NCBI RefSeq assembly: GCF_016862375.1
Contig: NZ_BOMV01000028.1
Span: 1-60,076, forward strand
DNA: 60,076 nucleotides
Direction of reading: 5' to 3'
From: Paractinoplanes rishiriensis
Lineage (GTDB): Bacteria > Actinomycetota > Actinomycetes > Mycobacteriales > Micromonosporaceae
In this document: positions 1 through 8,009 of the stretch, one piece after another
Layout of the letters: the number at the start of each line of letters is the position of its first letter
Numbering within the stretch: the stretch's first letter is position 1
Notes under the pieces: model-generated
Seen by the model: the letters and a program-made list of their open reading frames with translations, nothing else
What the model was told of the DNA's origin: nothing
The model's database searches: none
Made by a program: the position numbers and the translations under genes

Positions 1-2
1 AG

Positions 3-1040
3 CTGCAGACCTGCAGCCTCGATCAAAATGCGGCTCCGGAGCCGGAAGCCACGACGGCAGCCCCGGAACCGGAAGTGCCGGCGGCGCCGGTGGTCAACGA
101 CGCTCCGGCCGGTTCCCCGGTCGCGGTCAACGGCAAGCTCAGCGTCTGCGGCGTCAACCTGTGCAACGAGGCCGGCACCGAGATCCAGCTGCGCGGCATG
201 AGCAGCCACGGCCTGCAGTTCTTCCCCAACTGCGTGAACACCGACTCGCTGGAGGCGCTGCGCAACGACTGGAAGGCCGACTTCGTCCGGTTGTCCATGT
301 ATGTGCAGGAGGGTGGCCTGGAGACCGACCCGGTGGGCTTCACCGCCAAGGTGAACGGCCTGGTCGACGACGCCACCGCGCTGGGCCTCTACGTGATCGT
401 CGACTTCCACATCCTCACGCCGGGTGACCCGCTGTTCAACCTCGACCGGGCCAAGACGTTCTTCGAGGACGTGAGCACGGAGCACGCCGACAAGGACAAC
501 GTGATCTACGAGATCGCCAACGAACCCAACAACACCAGCTGGGACAACATCAAGTCGTACGCCGACCAGGTGATCCCGGTGATCCGGGGCAACGTGCCGG
601 ACAGCGTGGTGCTGGTCGGTACCCGCGGCTTCTCCTCGCTGGGCCTGAGCGACGGCTCCGACGAGCGGGAGGTCATCGAGGACCCGGTCGACTTCGAGAA
701 CATCATGTACACGTTCCACTTCTACGCGGCCTCGCACGGCGCGGACCGGCGTGCGGTGGTGCAGCGGGCGGCGGCCAGCCTGCCGCTGTTCGTCTCCGAG
801 TTCGGCACCCAGACGTTCACCGGGGACGGCAACAACGACCTGGCCAGCGCCACCGCGTGGCTCGATCTGCTGAAGAGTCTCAAGATCGGGTACGCGATGT
901 GGAGCTTCTCCGACGGCCGGGAGACCAACTCGGCGTTCAAGCAGGGCACCTGCGCGGGCACCGACTACGCCGGCAACGGCGTGCTCACCGAGTCGGGTGC
1001 GTTCATCCGGGACCGGATCCTCTCCGGTTCGTCCAGCTGA
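3..1040 (+). CDS. Secreted GH5 endoglucanase, 5' end outside window
   Basis: This is a glycoside hydrolase family 5 enzyme expected to cleave beta-1,4-glucan outside the cell. The frame is open from the left edge, so the gene starts upstream. The visible protein opens with a Pro/Glu/Ala/Thr linker (about positions 30-110), which usually joins a binding module to a catalytic domain. The catalytic domain shows RGMSSHGLQFF near its start, an acid/base Glu in IANEPN (codon 522-524) and a nucleophile Glu in VSEFGTQ (codon 798-800). These fit GH5 subfamily 2 cellulases. The internal GTG at 75 lies inside the linker and is not a credible start. The N-terminal signal peptide and any carbohydrate-binding module cannot be seen. 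Cellulase is the best call; exact substrate is inferred. Confidence 0.92.
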   Translation: MQTCSLDQNAAPEPEATTAAPEPEVPAAPVVNDAPAGSPVAVNGKLSVCGVNLCNEAGTEIQLRGMSSHGLQFFPNCVNTDSLEALRNDWKADFVRLSMYVQEGGLETDPVGFTAKVNGLVDDATALGLYVIVDFHILTPGDPLFNLDRAKTFFEDVSTEHADKDNVIYEIANEPNNTSWDNIKSYADQVIPVIRGNVPDSVVLVGTRGFSSLGLSDGSDEREVIEDPVDFENIMYTFHFYAASHGADRRAVVQRAAASLPLFVSEFGTQTFTGDGNNDLASATAWLDLLKSLKIGYAMWSFSDGRETNSAFKQGTCAGTDYAGNGVLTESGAFIRDRILSGSSS

Positions 1041-1075
1041 CCATGCGTGGGCGGCAAGCGCGGCATGATTGACCG

Positions 1076-1849
1076 GTGTCTCCCCGGCGGCGGCTCCTGC
1101 TGATCTGTGTCGGCGTCGCGCTTGCCGGCCTGCTGACGGTGCTCGGCCTGCGGCTGGTCGCGGGCGGCGGCGACTCGGGCGTCCGCCCCGACCAGGCGCG
1201 GCCGGGCACCGTTCTGCTGGTGCCCGGCTACGGCGGCAGCCGCGCCGCCCTCACCACCCTGGCCGGCCGCCTCGAGGCGGCCGGCCGCACCGCGAAGGTG
1301 CTGACCCTGCCCGGCGACGGCACCGGCGAGCTGGAGATCCAGGCCGACATGCTGGACGAGGCGGTCCGCGCCGAACTGTCCGGGGGAGCCGCCTCGGTGG
1401 ACATCGTCGGCTACTCGGCCGGCGGCGTGGTGACCCGGCTGTGGGTCGACCGGCACGACGGCGCCGAAGTGGCCCGCCGGATCGTCTCGCTGGGCTCGCC
1501 GCTGCACGGCACCCGGATCGCCGGTGTCGGCGCGGCCCTCGCCCCCGGCTCGTGCCCGGCGGCCTGCCGCGACCTGGCCCCCGGCAGCACCCTGCTGGAC
1601 GACCTCGACGACGAGCCGCTGCCCGACGACCTGCCCTGGCTGTCGATCTGGACCGAGAACGACGAGACCGTGCAGCCCCCCGACTCGGCCCGGCTGGACG
1701 GCGCGGTCAACCTGTCGCTGCAGAGCCTGTGCCCGGCGGCCCGGGTCTCGCACAGCGAGCTGCCCACCAACCCGGCGGTGACCGCGCTGGTGCTGACGGC
1801 GCTCGGCACCGAGCCGCTCACCGAGCCGGCGAGCTGCCCGTCGGCCTAG
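1076..1849 (+). CDS. Secreted or membrane-anchored lipase-like alpha/beta hydrolase
   Basis: A 257-residue serine hydrolase. An N-terminal Arg-rich stretch is followed by one hydrophobic segment (about 7-30), a signal anchor or signal peptide. The core resembles extracellular triacylglycerol lipases and PGAP1-like hydrolases: an oxyanion-side VPGYGGS motif, a nucleophile elbow GYSAGG with Ser114, then Asp196 in ENDET and His226 in SHSELP in the right order for a triad. Four Cys in the C-terminal half could form disulfides, as in secreted lipases. The GTG start lies 36 bases after the GH5 stop, so co-transcription is possible. Its stop overlaps the convergent permease gene by 4 bases. Lipase versus general esterase is not settled. 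Confidence 0.8.
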   Translation: MSPRRRLLLICVGVALAGLLTVLGLRLVAGGGDSGVRPDQARPGTVLLVPGYGGSRAALTTLAGRLEAAGRTAKVLTLPGDGTGELEIQADMLDEAVRAELSGGAASVDIVGYSAGGVVTRLWVDRHDGAEVARRIVSLGSPLHGTRIAGVGAALAPGSCPAACRDLAPGSTLLDDLDDEPLPDDLPWLSIWTENDETVQPPDSARLDGAVNLSLQSLCPAARVSHSELPTNPAVTALVLTALGTEPLTEPASCPSA

Positions 1850-2679
1850 TTGGCGATGTCCTTGGTGAGGAAGTTGGCCCAGGCGGCGCCCAGCAGCACC
1901 ACCAGATAGACCAGTTGGATGCCGGCGCCGCGTTCGATGTCGCGCCACAGCACCGGGTCGCGGAAGAAGTCGATCCAGGCCAGCCAGTACCGGGTCGGCA
2001 GGTAGGGCCGGATCGCCGCGGCCGCCTCCAGCGTCACCAGCACCTGGCTGGTCACCAGCACCGCGAGCGCGCCCATCGCGGCGCCCAGCGCCGAGTCGGT
2101 CACGGTGGACAGGAACAGCGCGATCGCGGCCACCCCGAGCATCGAGACGACGATGTACGCGACCGTGCCGAGCAGCCGCAGCACCAGGCCGAACGGGCTG
2201 ATCGTCACCCCGGACAGCGAGGTCACGTCGGGTGGCAACACCACGCCGGCCGAGGACGCCTGCACGCCGAACAGGGCCAGCCCGGTCAGGTAGGACGTCA
2301 CCAGCACCGCGCCGATCGCGAACAGCACGAACACGATAAGCGAGATCAGCTTGGCGACCAGCAGCCGGGTGCGTCCCACCGGCCGGATCAGCAGGTAGCG
2401 CAGGGTGCCGGAGGTCGCCTCGCCGGCCACCGCGTCACCGGCCAGCACGGCCACCGACACCGGCAGGAAGATCGGCAGCACCAGCGCCATCGCGGCGGCC
2501 GGATAGAGCGCGCCGTTGCTCAGCACCGCGGACAGGAACACGCCACCCTGTCCCGGCGGCGGCGGGATCCGGGTGGTGGCCAGGAAGACGGCCACGATGA
2601 AGGGCAAGGCACAGAGCAAACCCGCGATCACGTACGTGCGGCGGCGGCGGAACATCTTGGCCAGTTCGACCCGGATCAT
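1846..2679 (-). CDS. ABC-2 type transporter permease
   Basis: A 277-residue integral membrane protein with about six hydrophobic helices. It starts with a basic cytoplasmic tail (KMFRRRRTY). After helix 2 it has the segment GDAVAGEATSGTLRYLL, followed by RPVGRTRLLVAK, the hallmark cytoplasmic loop of ABC-2 exporters of the NatB/DrrB/YhaP kind. It is the last gene of a three-gene minus-strand operon and overlaps the ATPase gene by 4 bases (ATGA type), implying translational coupling. The substrate cannot be read from sequence; the family exports drugs, ions, lipids or peptides. Its placement opposite a LacI-acetyltransferase fusion suggests a xenobiotic or antibiotic substrate, but that is inference. 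Confidence 0.9.
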   Translation of the reverse strand: MIRVELAKMFRRRRTYVIAGLLCALPFIVAVFLATTRIPPPPGQGGVFLSAVLSNGALYPAAAMALVLPIFLPVSVAVLAGDAVAGEATSGTLRYLLIRPVGRTRLLVAKLISLIVFVLFAIGAVLVTSYLTGLALFGVQASSAGVVLPPDVTSLSGVTISPFGLVLRLLGTVAYIVVSMLGVAAIALFLSTVTDSALGAAMGALAVLVTSQVLVTLEAAAAIRPYLPTRYWLAWIDFFRDPVLWRDIERGAGIQLVYLVVLLGAAWANFLTKDIAN

Positions 2680-3584
2680 CGGCTCGCCTCCACCCGGTCG
2701 GAGCTGCCGGTGGTCGCCTCGAGCACCACCTGTTCGAGGGTGCGCCGCTCGGCACCGATCGCGTCAACCGTGATCCCGGCGGCGACCAGTTCGGCGTTCA
2801 GCGCCCCCGCGTCGGTGTGCCGGACGGTCAGCGTCTCGCCGTCGCGCACCTCCACCCGCCCGTCCAGCAGGGCGACGACCTTGTCCGGGTCGGGTGTGCC
2901 GACCACCACCCGGCCGGTCGGCGCCCGCAGCGTGGCCAGGTCGTCCTGGAGCACGAGCCGGCCGCGGTCCATCACGCCGACCCGGTCGCACAACGCGTCG
3001 ATCTCGGCCAGCAGGTGGCTGGAGAGGAAGACCGTGGTGCCCTCGCCGTTCAGCTCGGTGAGCAGGTCGCGCACCTCGCGGATGCCGCGCGGGTCGAGCC
3101 CGTTGGTGGGCTCGTCCAGGATCAGCAGGCGCGGCCGGCGCAGCAGGGCGCCGGCCAGCCCGAGCCGCTGCCGCATGCCGAGGGAGTATGCGCGGACCGG
3201 CCGCTTGTCGATCCCGGCCAGCCCGACCCGTTCGAGGGCCTCGTCGACCCGGTGGCGCCGGTCGCGCCGCGCCGACCCGCCGGCCGCGTCGAACAGCGCC
3301 AGGTTGGTGCGCCCGGACAGATGTGGGTAGGCCCCCGGGCCCTCGACCATCGCGCCGATCGACGGCAGCACGTCGTGCACCTGCCTGGGTACCGGCCGGC
3401 CGAGCACCTCGATCTCGCCCCGGGTCGCGAAGACCAGCCCCAGCAGCATCCGGACCAGCGTGGTCTTGCCCGACCCGTTCGGACCGAGCAGCCCGTACCG
3501 GTCGCCCTCGCGCACGTCGAGCGCCACGCTGTCGACCGCCACGATCCCGCCGTACCGCTTGGTCAGATCTTTGGTTTTGATCAT
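2676..3584 (-). CDS. ABC transporter ATP-binding protein (exporter type)
   Basis: A 302-residue ATPase that would energise the adjacent ABC-2 permease. It has Walker A GPNGSGKTT (residues 34-42), an ABC signature SLGMRQR (134-140) and Walker B LLILDEPT (153-160), followed by the D-loop NGLDP. The H-loop histidine is His190 in SSHLL. The C-terminal ~90 residues form the regulatory extension typical of CcmA/NatA-like exporter ATPases, with no second nucleotide-binding domain. Start and stop overlap both neighbours by 4 bases, so the three genes form one translationally coupled unit. Family assignment is secure; substrate is unknown. Confidence 0.95.
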   Translation of the reverse strand: MIKTKDLTKRYGGIVAVDSVALDVREGDRYGLLGPNGSGKTTLVRMLLGLVFATRGEIEVLGRPVPRQVHDVLPSIGAMVEGPGAYPHLSGRTNLALFDAAGGSARRDRRHRVDEALERVGLAGIDKRPVRAYSLGMRQRLGLAGALLRRPRLLILDEPTNGLDPRGIREVRDLLTELNGEGTTVFLSSHLLAEIDALCDRVGVMDRGRLVLQDDLATLRAPTGRVVVGTPDPDKVVALLDGRVEVRDGETLTVRHTDAGALNAELVAAGITVDAIGAERRTLEQVVLEATTGSSDRVEASR

Positions 3585-4702
3585 GGAACGGTCCTCGCGA
3601 GATCGGCGGCCGCGCGCTGGAGCACGACCGGCTGCACGAACCCCGCCGCCAGGTAGGTGCGCTCGCCGGTCTGGACCACCAGCACGGTGAGAAGTCCGGT
3701 GGCGATCAGCGCGGCGGCTCCCGCGGGCACCTCCACCGCGGTGCCGAACGCGGCCACCCGCTGATAGGCCTGGCCGCCGATCCGGCGGGGCAGGGCGGTG
3801 ACCACGAACGAGGTGAGCCCGGTGCCGTAGGCGGCCGCCGCGGTCAGCCCCGGCACCCCCTCGCGGCGCGCGTGACCGCCCAGGTCAGCCGGCAGAGCCA
3901 CGGGACGGCGGCGGTTGATGAGGCCGAGGATGTCCGGTGCCTCGGTGACGTGGAAACCGATCTCCGGGTTGCGCACCGGCGGCACCAGCACGGCCGGATC
4001 GGGCGCCGTGAAGTGCACCTCGAGGAACCGGGTGACGAACACCGGCCGGGTGCCGCCCCGGGCCGTGACCTCGGCCTGCAGCGGCAGCCCGGTGTCCGGA
4101 TCGGCCCACATGTCGACGTGCGCCACCGTGGTGTCGGCGCTGCCCGGCACCAGGCGCAGGCCGGCCGCCGCGACGCCCGCGACCCGCTTGGCCGCCAGTG
4201 GCTCGACCCGGTCGCCGGCGGCCAGCCCGAGCACCCGGCGCACCAGCTCGGGCGGGGTCAGGTCGGACGCCCGGGGGAGCCGGATCGGCTGGTCGCCCTC
4301 GATGCCGGTGAGGTGGTTGTCGCCGAAGTCCCAGATGTATTGGGCACCCGGTGTCTGGTAGATGTCGCGCTCGGTGCCCGGCCCCAGCACGTCGACCCGC
4401 CAGCGGTCGGCGGCGGCATACCAGGACCGCATCTCGGTGGTCCCGCTGGCCAGCGCGGTCACCTCGGACAGGTTGGGCAGGGCGGGCAGCCCGAGCAGTC
4501 CGGTGCTCTGCGCGTACCCGGAATGGGGTTGATCTGTTGATGTGATCATGCGCTCCCGCAGCGCCGCGACATCCACCGCCGCGGCCCGCACCGGCCAGAC
4601 GTCGAGCACGACCGGGATGGCCGCCAGCACCGCGAACACCCCGAGCACGGCGAACCATCGGCGCAGCTCATGCGCCGAGACGACGGTCCGACGGGCAACC
4701 AT
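3581..4702 (-). CDS. Membrane-anchored RseB/LolA-fold protein
   Basis: A 373-residue protein with one hydrophobic helix near the N-terminus (about 15-36) and one near the C-terminus (about 325-350), which places the ~280-residue middle outside the membrane. The middle carries the half-barrel pattern of RseB/MucB/LolA-like proteins (segments such as YIWDFGDNHLTGIEG and AHVDMWADPDTGLPLQAEV). In actinobacteria such proteins sit beside ABC-2 transporters or anti-sigma factors and bind lipidated or hydrophobic ligands. It is the promoter-proximal gene of the operon, 86 bases from the divergent LacI-NAT fusion gene. No strong ribosome site precedes the ATG. The fold call is moderate; a ligand-binding accessory role for the exporter is inference. 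Confidence 0.7.
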   Translation of the reverse strand: MVARRTVVSAHELRRWFAVLGVFAVLAAIPVVLDVWPVRAAAVDVAALRERMITSTDQPHSGYAQSTGLLGLPALPNLSEVTALASGTTEMRSWYAAADRWRVDVLGPGTERDIYQTPGAQYIWDFGDNHLTGIEGDQPIRLPRASDLTPPELVRRVLGLAAGDRVEPLAAKRVAGVAAAGLRLVPGSADTTVAHVDMWADPDTGLPLQAEVTARGGTRPVFVTRFLEVHFTAPDPAVLVPPVRNPEIGFHVTEAPDILGLINRRRPVALPADLGGHARREGVPGLTAAAAYGTGLTSFVVTALPRRIGGQAYQRVAAFGTAVEVPAGAAALIATGLLTVLVVQTGERTYLAAGFVQPVVLQRAAADLARTVP

Positions 4703-4723
4703 AGGCCAGCAAAGGTACTCCGG

Positions 4724-4753
4724 TTGGCGGTGGTACCAAGCCTGCGCTAACGT
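4724..4753 (+). promoter_or_regulatory. Candidate sigma-70-type promoter of the LacI-NAT fusion gene
   Basis: A TTGGCG -35 box (4724-4729) is separated by 18 bases from a TAACGT -10 box (4748-4753). Transcription would start inside the palindrome at 4758-4777, the classical arrangement for repressor block at the start site. Inferred from consensus matching only. Confidence 0.45.
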
Positions 4754-4757
4754 CGAT

Positions 4758-4777
4758 CGTGTTAATCGATTAACACG
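4758..4777. promoter_or_regulatory. LacI-family operator, perfect 20-bp palindrome
   Basis: CGTGTTAATCGATTAACACG is a perfect inverted repeat with the central CG that LacI-family proteins insert into. It lies in the 86-base divergent region between the RseB-like gene (start 4702) and the LacI-NAT gene (start 4789), at the expected transcription start of the fusion gene. Its last bases merge into the GGGAG ribosome site. It could therefore autoregulate the fusion and also control the exporter operon. No second copy was found in the window. Confidence 0.85.
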
Positions 4778-4788
4778 GGAGTCGGCCG

Positions 4789-6585
4789 ATGAAGTCGCAC
4801 GCCACGCTCAAGACCGTCGCCGAGGCCGCGGGGGTGTCGACGGCCGCGGTGTCGTACGCGTTCAACCGCCCGGACCGGCTGTCGGCCCAGGCGCGCGAAC
4901 ACATCCTGGCGGTGGCGGACGCGCTGGGCTACGCCGGCCCGGACGCGACGGCGCGCTCGCTGCGCACCCGGCGGGCCGGCGCCATCGGTGCGGTCTTCAC
5001 GGTCGGCCTGCCCTACGCCTTCCGGGATCCGTACATGACCGAGATGCTGGCCGGGCTGACCGAGATCACCGAGGAGACCCGGACCGGGCTGACGCTGATC
5101 CCGTACGAGTCCACCGACGTGACGGCGGTGCAGCGCGCGGTGATCGACGGCGCCGTGGCGGACGGGCTCGGCGACGATCATCCGGCGGTCCGGGCGCTGG
5201 CGGCTCGCAAGATCCCGCTGGTGCAGTCGTCGGCCACCGCCGCCGGCCGGTGCGTGGTGATCGACGACCGGGAGGGCGGCCGGCGGATCGGGCGCCATCT
5301 GGCCGGGCTGGGACACACCGAGGTGGTCGTGGTGGTGGCCTACCCGACGACGCCGGGGCAGGTGGTGCCCGAGGTCGACGAGGCCAAGTTGTATCCCTAC
5401 TCGCGGCTGCGGCTGGAGGGAATCCGGGAGGCCGTCGGTGCGGTCCGGGTGGTGAGCGCGGGCCGCAACGCCGAGGAATCGGGCCGGGTCGCCGCCCTGG
5501 CCGCTCTCGCCGGCACGCCCCGGCCGACCGCGATCGCCGCGGACAGCGACGTGCTCGCGGCCGGCGTGCTGTCGGTGGTCGGCCGCGACCTCGCGGTGAC
5601 CGGTTTTGACGACGCTCCCTTCGCCGCCGCGGCCGGTCTCACCACGATCCGCCAGCCGATCCGCGAGAAGGGCCGCCTGATGGGCCGCATGCTGCTCGAT
5701 CCCACCTTCACGGCCGAGCGCGTCGAACTGCCCACCTCCCTGATCGTCCGGGCCAGCAGCGCGCCGGCCGGCACGCCCGCGCCGGACGAGTGGGGCGTCG
5801 ACCGGCTCGACCTGGACGCGTACCTGCTCAGGGTTGGCATCACCGGCCCGCTGCGGGCCGACGAGGACACGCTCACCGCCCTGCACCGTGCGCACATCGC
5901 CGCCATCCCGTTCGAAAACCTCGACGTCATCCTGGGCCGCGGCATCTCCGTCGACCTCGACGACGTGCAGGCCAAACTGGTCACCCGGCACCGCGGCGGC
6001 TACTGCTACGAGCACGGCATCCTGTTCGCCGCGGTGCTGGAGCGGGCCGGCTTCCGGGTGGACCGCCTGCTGGCCCGCACCGGCGACCCGGCCGAGCATC
6101 CCCGCCCGCGCTCGCACCTGGTGCTGCGGGTCCGCGCCGGCGACCGGGACTGGCTGGCCGACGTGGGCTTCGGCTCCGGCCTGCTCACCCCGCTGCCGCT
6201 GGCCGCCACCGGCCCGCAGCGGCAGGGCGCCTGGCAGTACGAACTCGTCCCCGGCCGGGACGGTGCCTGGCGGCTGCGCGAACACGACGGCACCGGCTGG
6301 CGGACCATCCAGACCTTCACCACCGAGCCGCAGCACCTGGTCGACATCGAGGTCGCCAACGAGAACACCAGCACCAGCCCGGGATCGCCGTTCACCCAGC
6401 GCCCGATCGTGGTCCGCAAGGACGAGACCGCGGTGCGGCGGCTGCTCGGCCGCGAGTACACGCTGGACCGGCCGGGCCAACCCGCCATCACCCGGACGGT
6501 GGGTGACGACCTGGGCGAATGCCTGGCCGGCCTAGGTTTGGTGCTCACCGCTGAGGAGGTGGCAGCGCTTTGCGGCTGGCAGTGA
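4789..6585 (+). CDS. LacI-family regulator fused to arylamine N-acetyltransferase
   Basis: A 598-residue two-enzyme-class fusion. Residues 5-50 are a LacI helix-turn-helix (TLKTVAEAAGVSTAAVSYAF). Residues ~60-325 are the periplasmic-binding-like effector domain, ending in SLIVRASS. After a short Ala/Pro linker, residues ~334-598 are a complete arylamine N-acetyltransferase opening WGVDRLDLDAYLLRVG. Its full triad is present: Cys406 in RGGYCYEHG, His443 in RSHLV and Asp458 in ADVGFG. NAT enzymes move acetyl from acetyl-CoA to arylamines or hydrazines through the Cys. No in-frame ATG or GTG occurs at the domain junction, so it reads as one polypeptide. GGGAG sits 7 bases before the ATG. The ABC exporter operon is divergent. 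I know of no characterised protein with this architecture. Confidence 0.93.
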   Translation: MKSHATLKTVAEAAGVSTAAVSYAFNRPDRLSAQAREHILAVADALGYAGPDATARSLRTRRAGAIGAVFTVGLPYAFRDPYMTEMLAGLTEITEETRTGLTLIPYESTDVTAVQRAVIDGAVADGLGDDHPAVRALAARKIPLVQSSATAAGRCVVIDDREGGRRIGRHLAGLGHTEVVVVVAYPTTPGQVVPEVDEAKLYPYSRLRLEGIREAVGAVRVVSAGRNAEESGRVAALAALAGTPRPTAIAADSDVLAAGVLSVVGRDLAVTGFDDAPFAAAAGLTTIRQPIREKGRLMGRMLLDPTFTAERVELPTSLIVRASSAPAGTPAPDEWGVDRLDLDAYLLRVGITGPLRADEDTLTALHRAHIAAIPFENLDVILGRGISVDLDDVQAKLVTRHRGGYCYEHGILFAAVLERAGFRVDRLLARTGDPAEHPRPRSHLVLRVRAGDRDWLADVGFGSGLLTPLPLAATGPQRQGAWQYELVPGRDGAWRLREHDGTGWRTIQTFTTEPQHLVDIEVANENTSTSPGSPFTQRPIVVRKDETAVRRLLGREYTLDRPGQPAITRTVGDDLGECLAGLGLVLTAEEVAALCGWQ

Positions 6586-6619
6586 TCGTGGCCAGAGTCC
6601 GCCAGGACCGCCTGGCCCC

Positions 6620-7504
6620 CTACGGCGGCATCTCCGGCAGACTGCGCGCGGTGGAGCAGCTTCGTGCGACGCCGAGCTCGATGAGGCACCGCCTGCCGAT
6701 CGCGGCCGCAACCGGCTTGCGAAGGGTTGCCAGCGCGGCCGCCTTGACCAGGGCGATCGCCCGGGCGCGCGCCACCGTCGCCGGGTCGGCGCCGCCGTAG
6801 CCGTCGAACATCGCCGGCATGGCCGCGGCGGGCAGCAGCAGGTGCGCGAAACCGAGGTCCACCGCCGGGTCGCCGCTCGCGATGTCCGACCAGTCGATGA
6901 TGCCGCCGAACGCGCCGCCCCGCGAGATCACGTTGAACGGGTGCAGATCGGCGTGGATCCAGACCCGCGGGCCGTCGTCGGGCACCGCCGTGGCGGCAAG
7001 CCACAGCGCGGCCGCCGCGTCCCGGTCCACGTGTCCGTCCAGCCGGTCGAGGGCCTGGCGCAACGTGGGTTCCCGCGCGGTCAGCCCGACGCTCTGCTCG
7101 CTGTTCCACGGCGCGTCCGCGGGCGCCGGCTGGTGGATCTCGGCCAGCGCCCGGCCCAGTGCCGGCGCCGCCGCAGCGTCCAGCGGCCGGTCCGCGGCCA
7201 GCTCGCCGGGCAGCCACGACGTCACCGCCCAGCACCACGGGAAGCCCGCGCCCGGCCGGCCCACGGCGACGATCCGCTGAGTGGGGAAGGACCAGCGCTG
7301 CGCCAGCCGACCCATCCACCGGATCTCGGCCTGCAACGAGCCGACCGATCCGTGGTGTCTCGGCAACCGGACCGCGAGGTCGGCGCCGAGCCGGAACACC
7401 GCCATGTCGGCACCCTCGAAAGGCGCGGCGATGTCCCGGCCGGCCCACTCGGGAAACTGCTCGGCGAGCAACGCCCGCACGAGGTCCGGGTCGGGTGTCG
7501 GCAT
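6620..7504 (-). CDS. Aminoglycoside phosphotransferase-family kinase (APH fold)
   Basis: A 294-residue protein-kinase-like small-molecule kinase. The catalytic loop HADLHPFN gives catalytic Asp186 and metal ligand Asn191. The following IDWSD gives the second metal Asp204, and DPAVDLGFA follows, as in APH/ChoK family members. FPWCWAVTSWLPG in the N-lobe hinge region is typical of the actinobacterial 'macrolide 2'-phosphotransferase-like' branch. I chose ATG 7504; GTG 7513 is three codons upstream and has GGAAG four bases before it. It faces the fusion gene convergently and is divergent from the VOC gene at 7541. The substrate is unknown; the fold alone does not prove antibiotic resistance. Confidence 0.85.
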   Translation of the reverse strand: MPTPDPDLVRALLAEQFPEWAGRDIAAPFEGADMAVFRLGADLAVRLPRHHGSVGSLQAEIRWMGRLAQRWSFPTQRIVAVGRPGAGFPWCWAVTSWLPGELAADRPLDAAAAPALGRALAEIHQPAPADAPWNSEQSVGLTAREPTLRQALDRLDGHVDRDAAAALWLAATAVPDDGPRVWIHADLHPFNVISRGGAFGGIIDWSDIASGDPAVDLGFAHLLLPAAAMPAMFDGYGGADPATVARARAIALVKAAALATLRKPVAAAIGRRCLIELGVARSCSTARSLPEMPP

Positions 7505-7540
7505 GGCCGCCACGCTACTTCCGTCCGGTAGAAACATCAC

Positions 7541-7954
7541 ATGCGCATGCTCCACCTCGGGCTCCGGGTTACCGACCTGGACCGTTCGCTGGCCTTCTAC
7601 CGGGCCGTCGGCTACCAGGTGCTGGGCACCGTCCCGGACACGCCGTTCGGCAGCCTGACGATGCTCAAGCTCCCCGGCGACCCCTTTGTCAGCCTCGAAC
7701 TGGTGCACAGGCCGGGCCGCGAGATCGACATCAGCGCCATCAATCACCTGGTCATCCAGGTCGACGCGATGGCGGGGGCGACGGCCGCGCTGACCGCCGC
7801 CGGCCTCGAGGTGGAGGACGTCAACGTGCACGACGCGGACACCGGCTTCAGCACCGCGTGGCTCACCGACCCGGACGGCTACCGCATCGAGCTGGTGCAG
7901 TGGCCGGCTGGCCACCCGGCGGGCATGACCGAAGCCGACTTCAAGCCGGAGTGA
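7541..7954 (+). CDS. Glyoxalase/VOC family protein (lactoylglutathione lyase-like)
   Basis: A 137-residue protein with the paired beta-alpha-beta-beta-beta modules of the vicinal oxygen chelate superfamily. It starts MRMLHLGLRVTDLDRSLAFY, like glyoxalase I, with a metal-ligand His5. The second module begins with His near INHLVIQVDA and ends with DPDGYRIELVQW, whose Glu is the usual last metal ligand. Glyoxalase I detoxifies methylglyoxal; in actinobacteria the cofactor would be mycothiol rather than glutathione. It is close to full glyoxalase I length. Enzymatic role within the VOC superfamily is not certain. Confidence 0.85.
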   Translation: MRMLHLGLRVTDLDRSLAFYRAVGYQVLGTVPDTPFGSLTMLKLPGDPFVSLELVHRPGREIDISAINHLVIQVDAMAGATAALTAAGLEVEDVNVHDADTGFSTAWLTDPDGYRIELVQWPAGHPAGMTEADFKPE

Positions 7955-8009
7955 CGGCGGCGAGCCAAATTGGGTGTCGCCGCCGGCCGCCGCCCGCTAC
8001 ACAGGACGG

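Noticed and set aside
6620..7915. A longer APH protein starting at 7915 on the minus strand
   Set aside because: The extra N-terminus is antisense to the VOC gene and shows no family similarity; the kinase fold begins at 7504.
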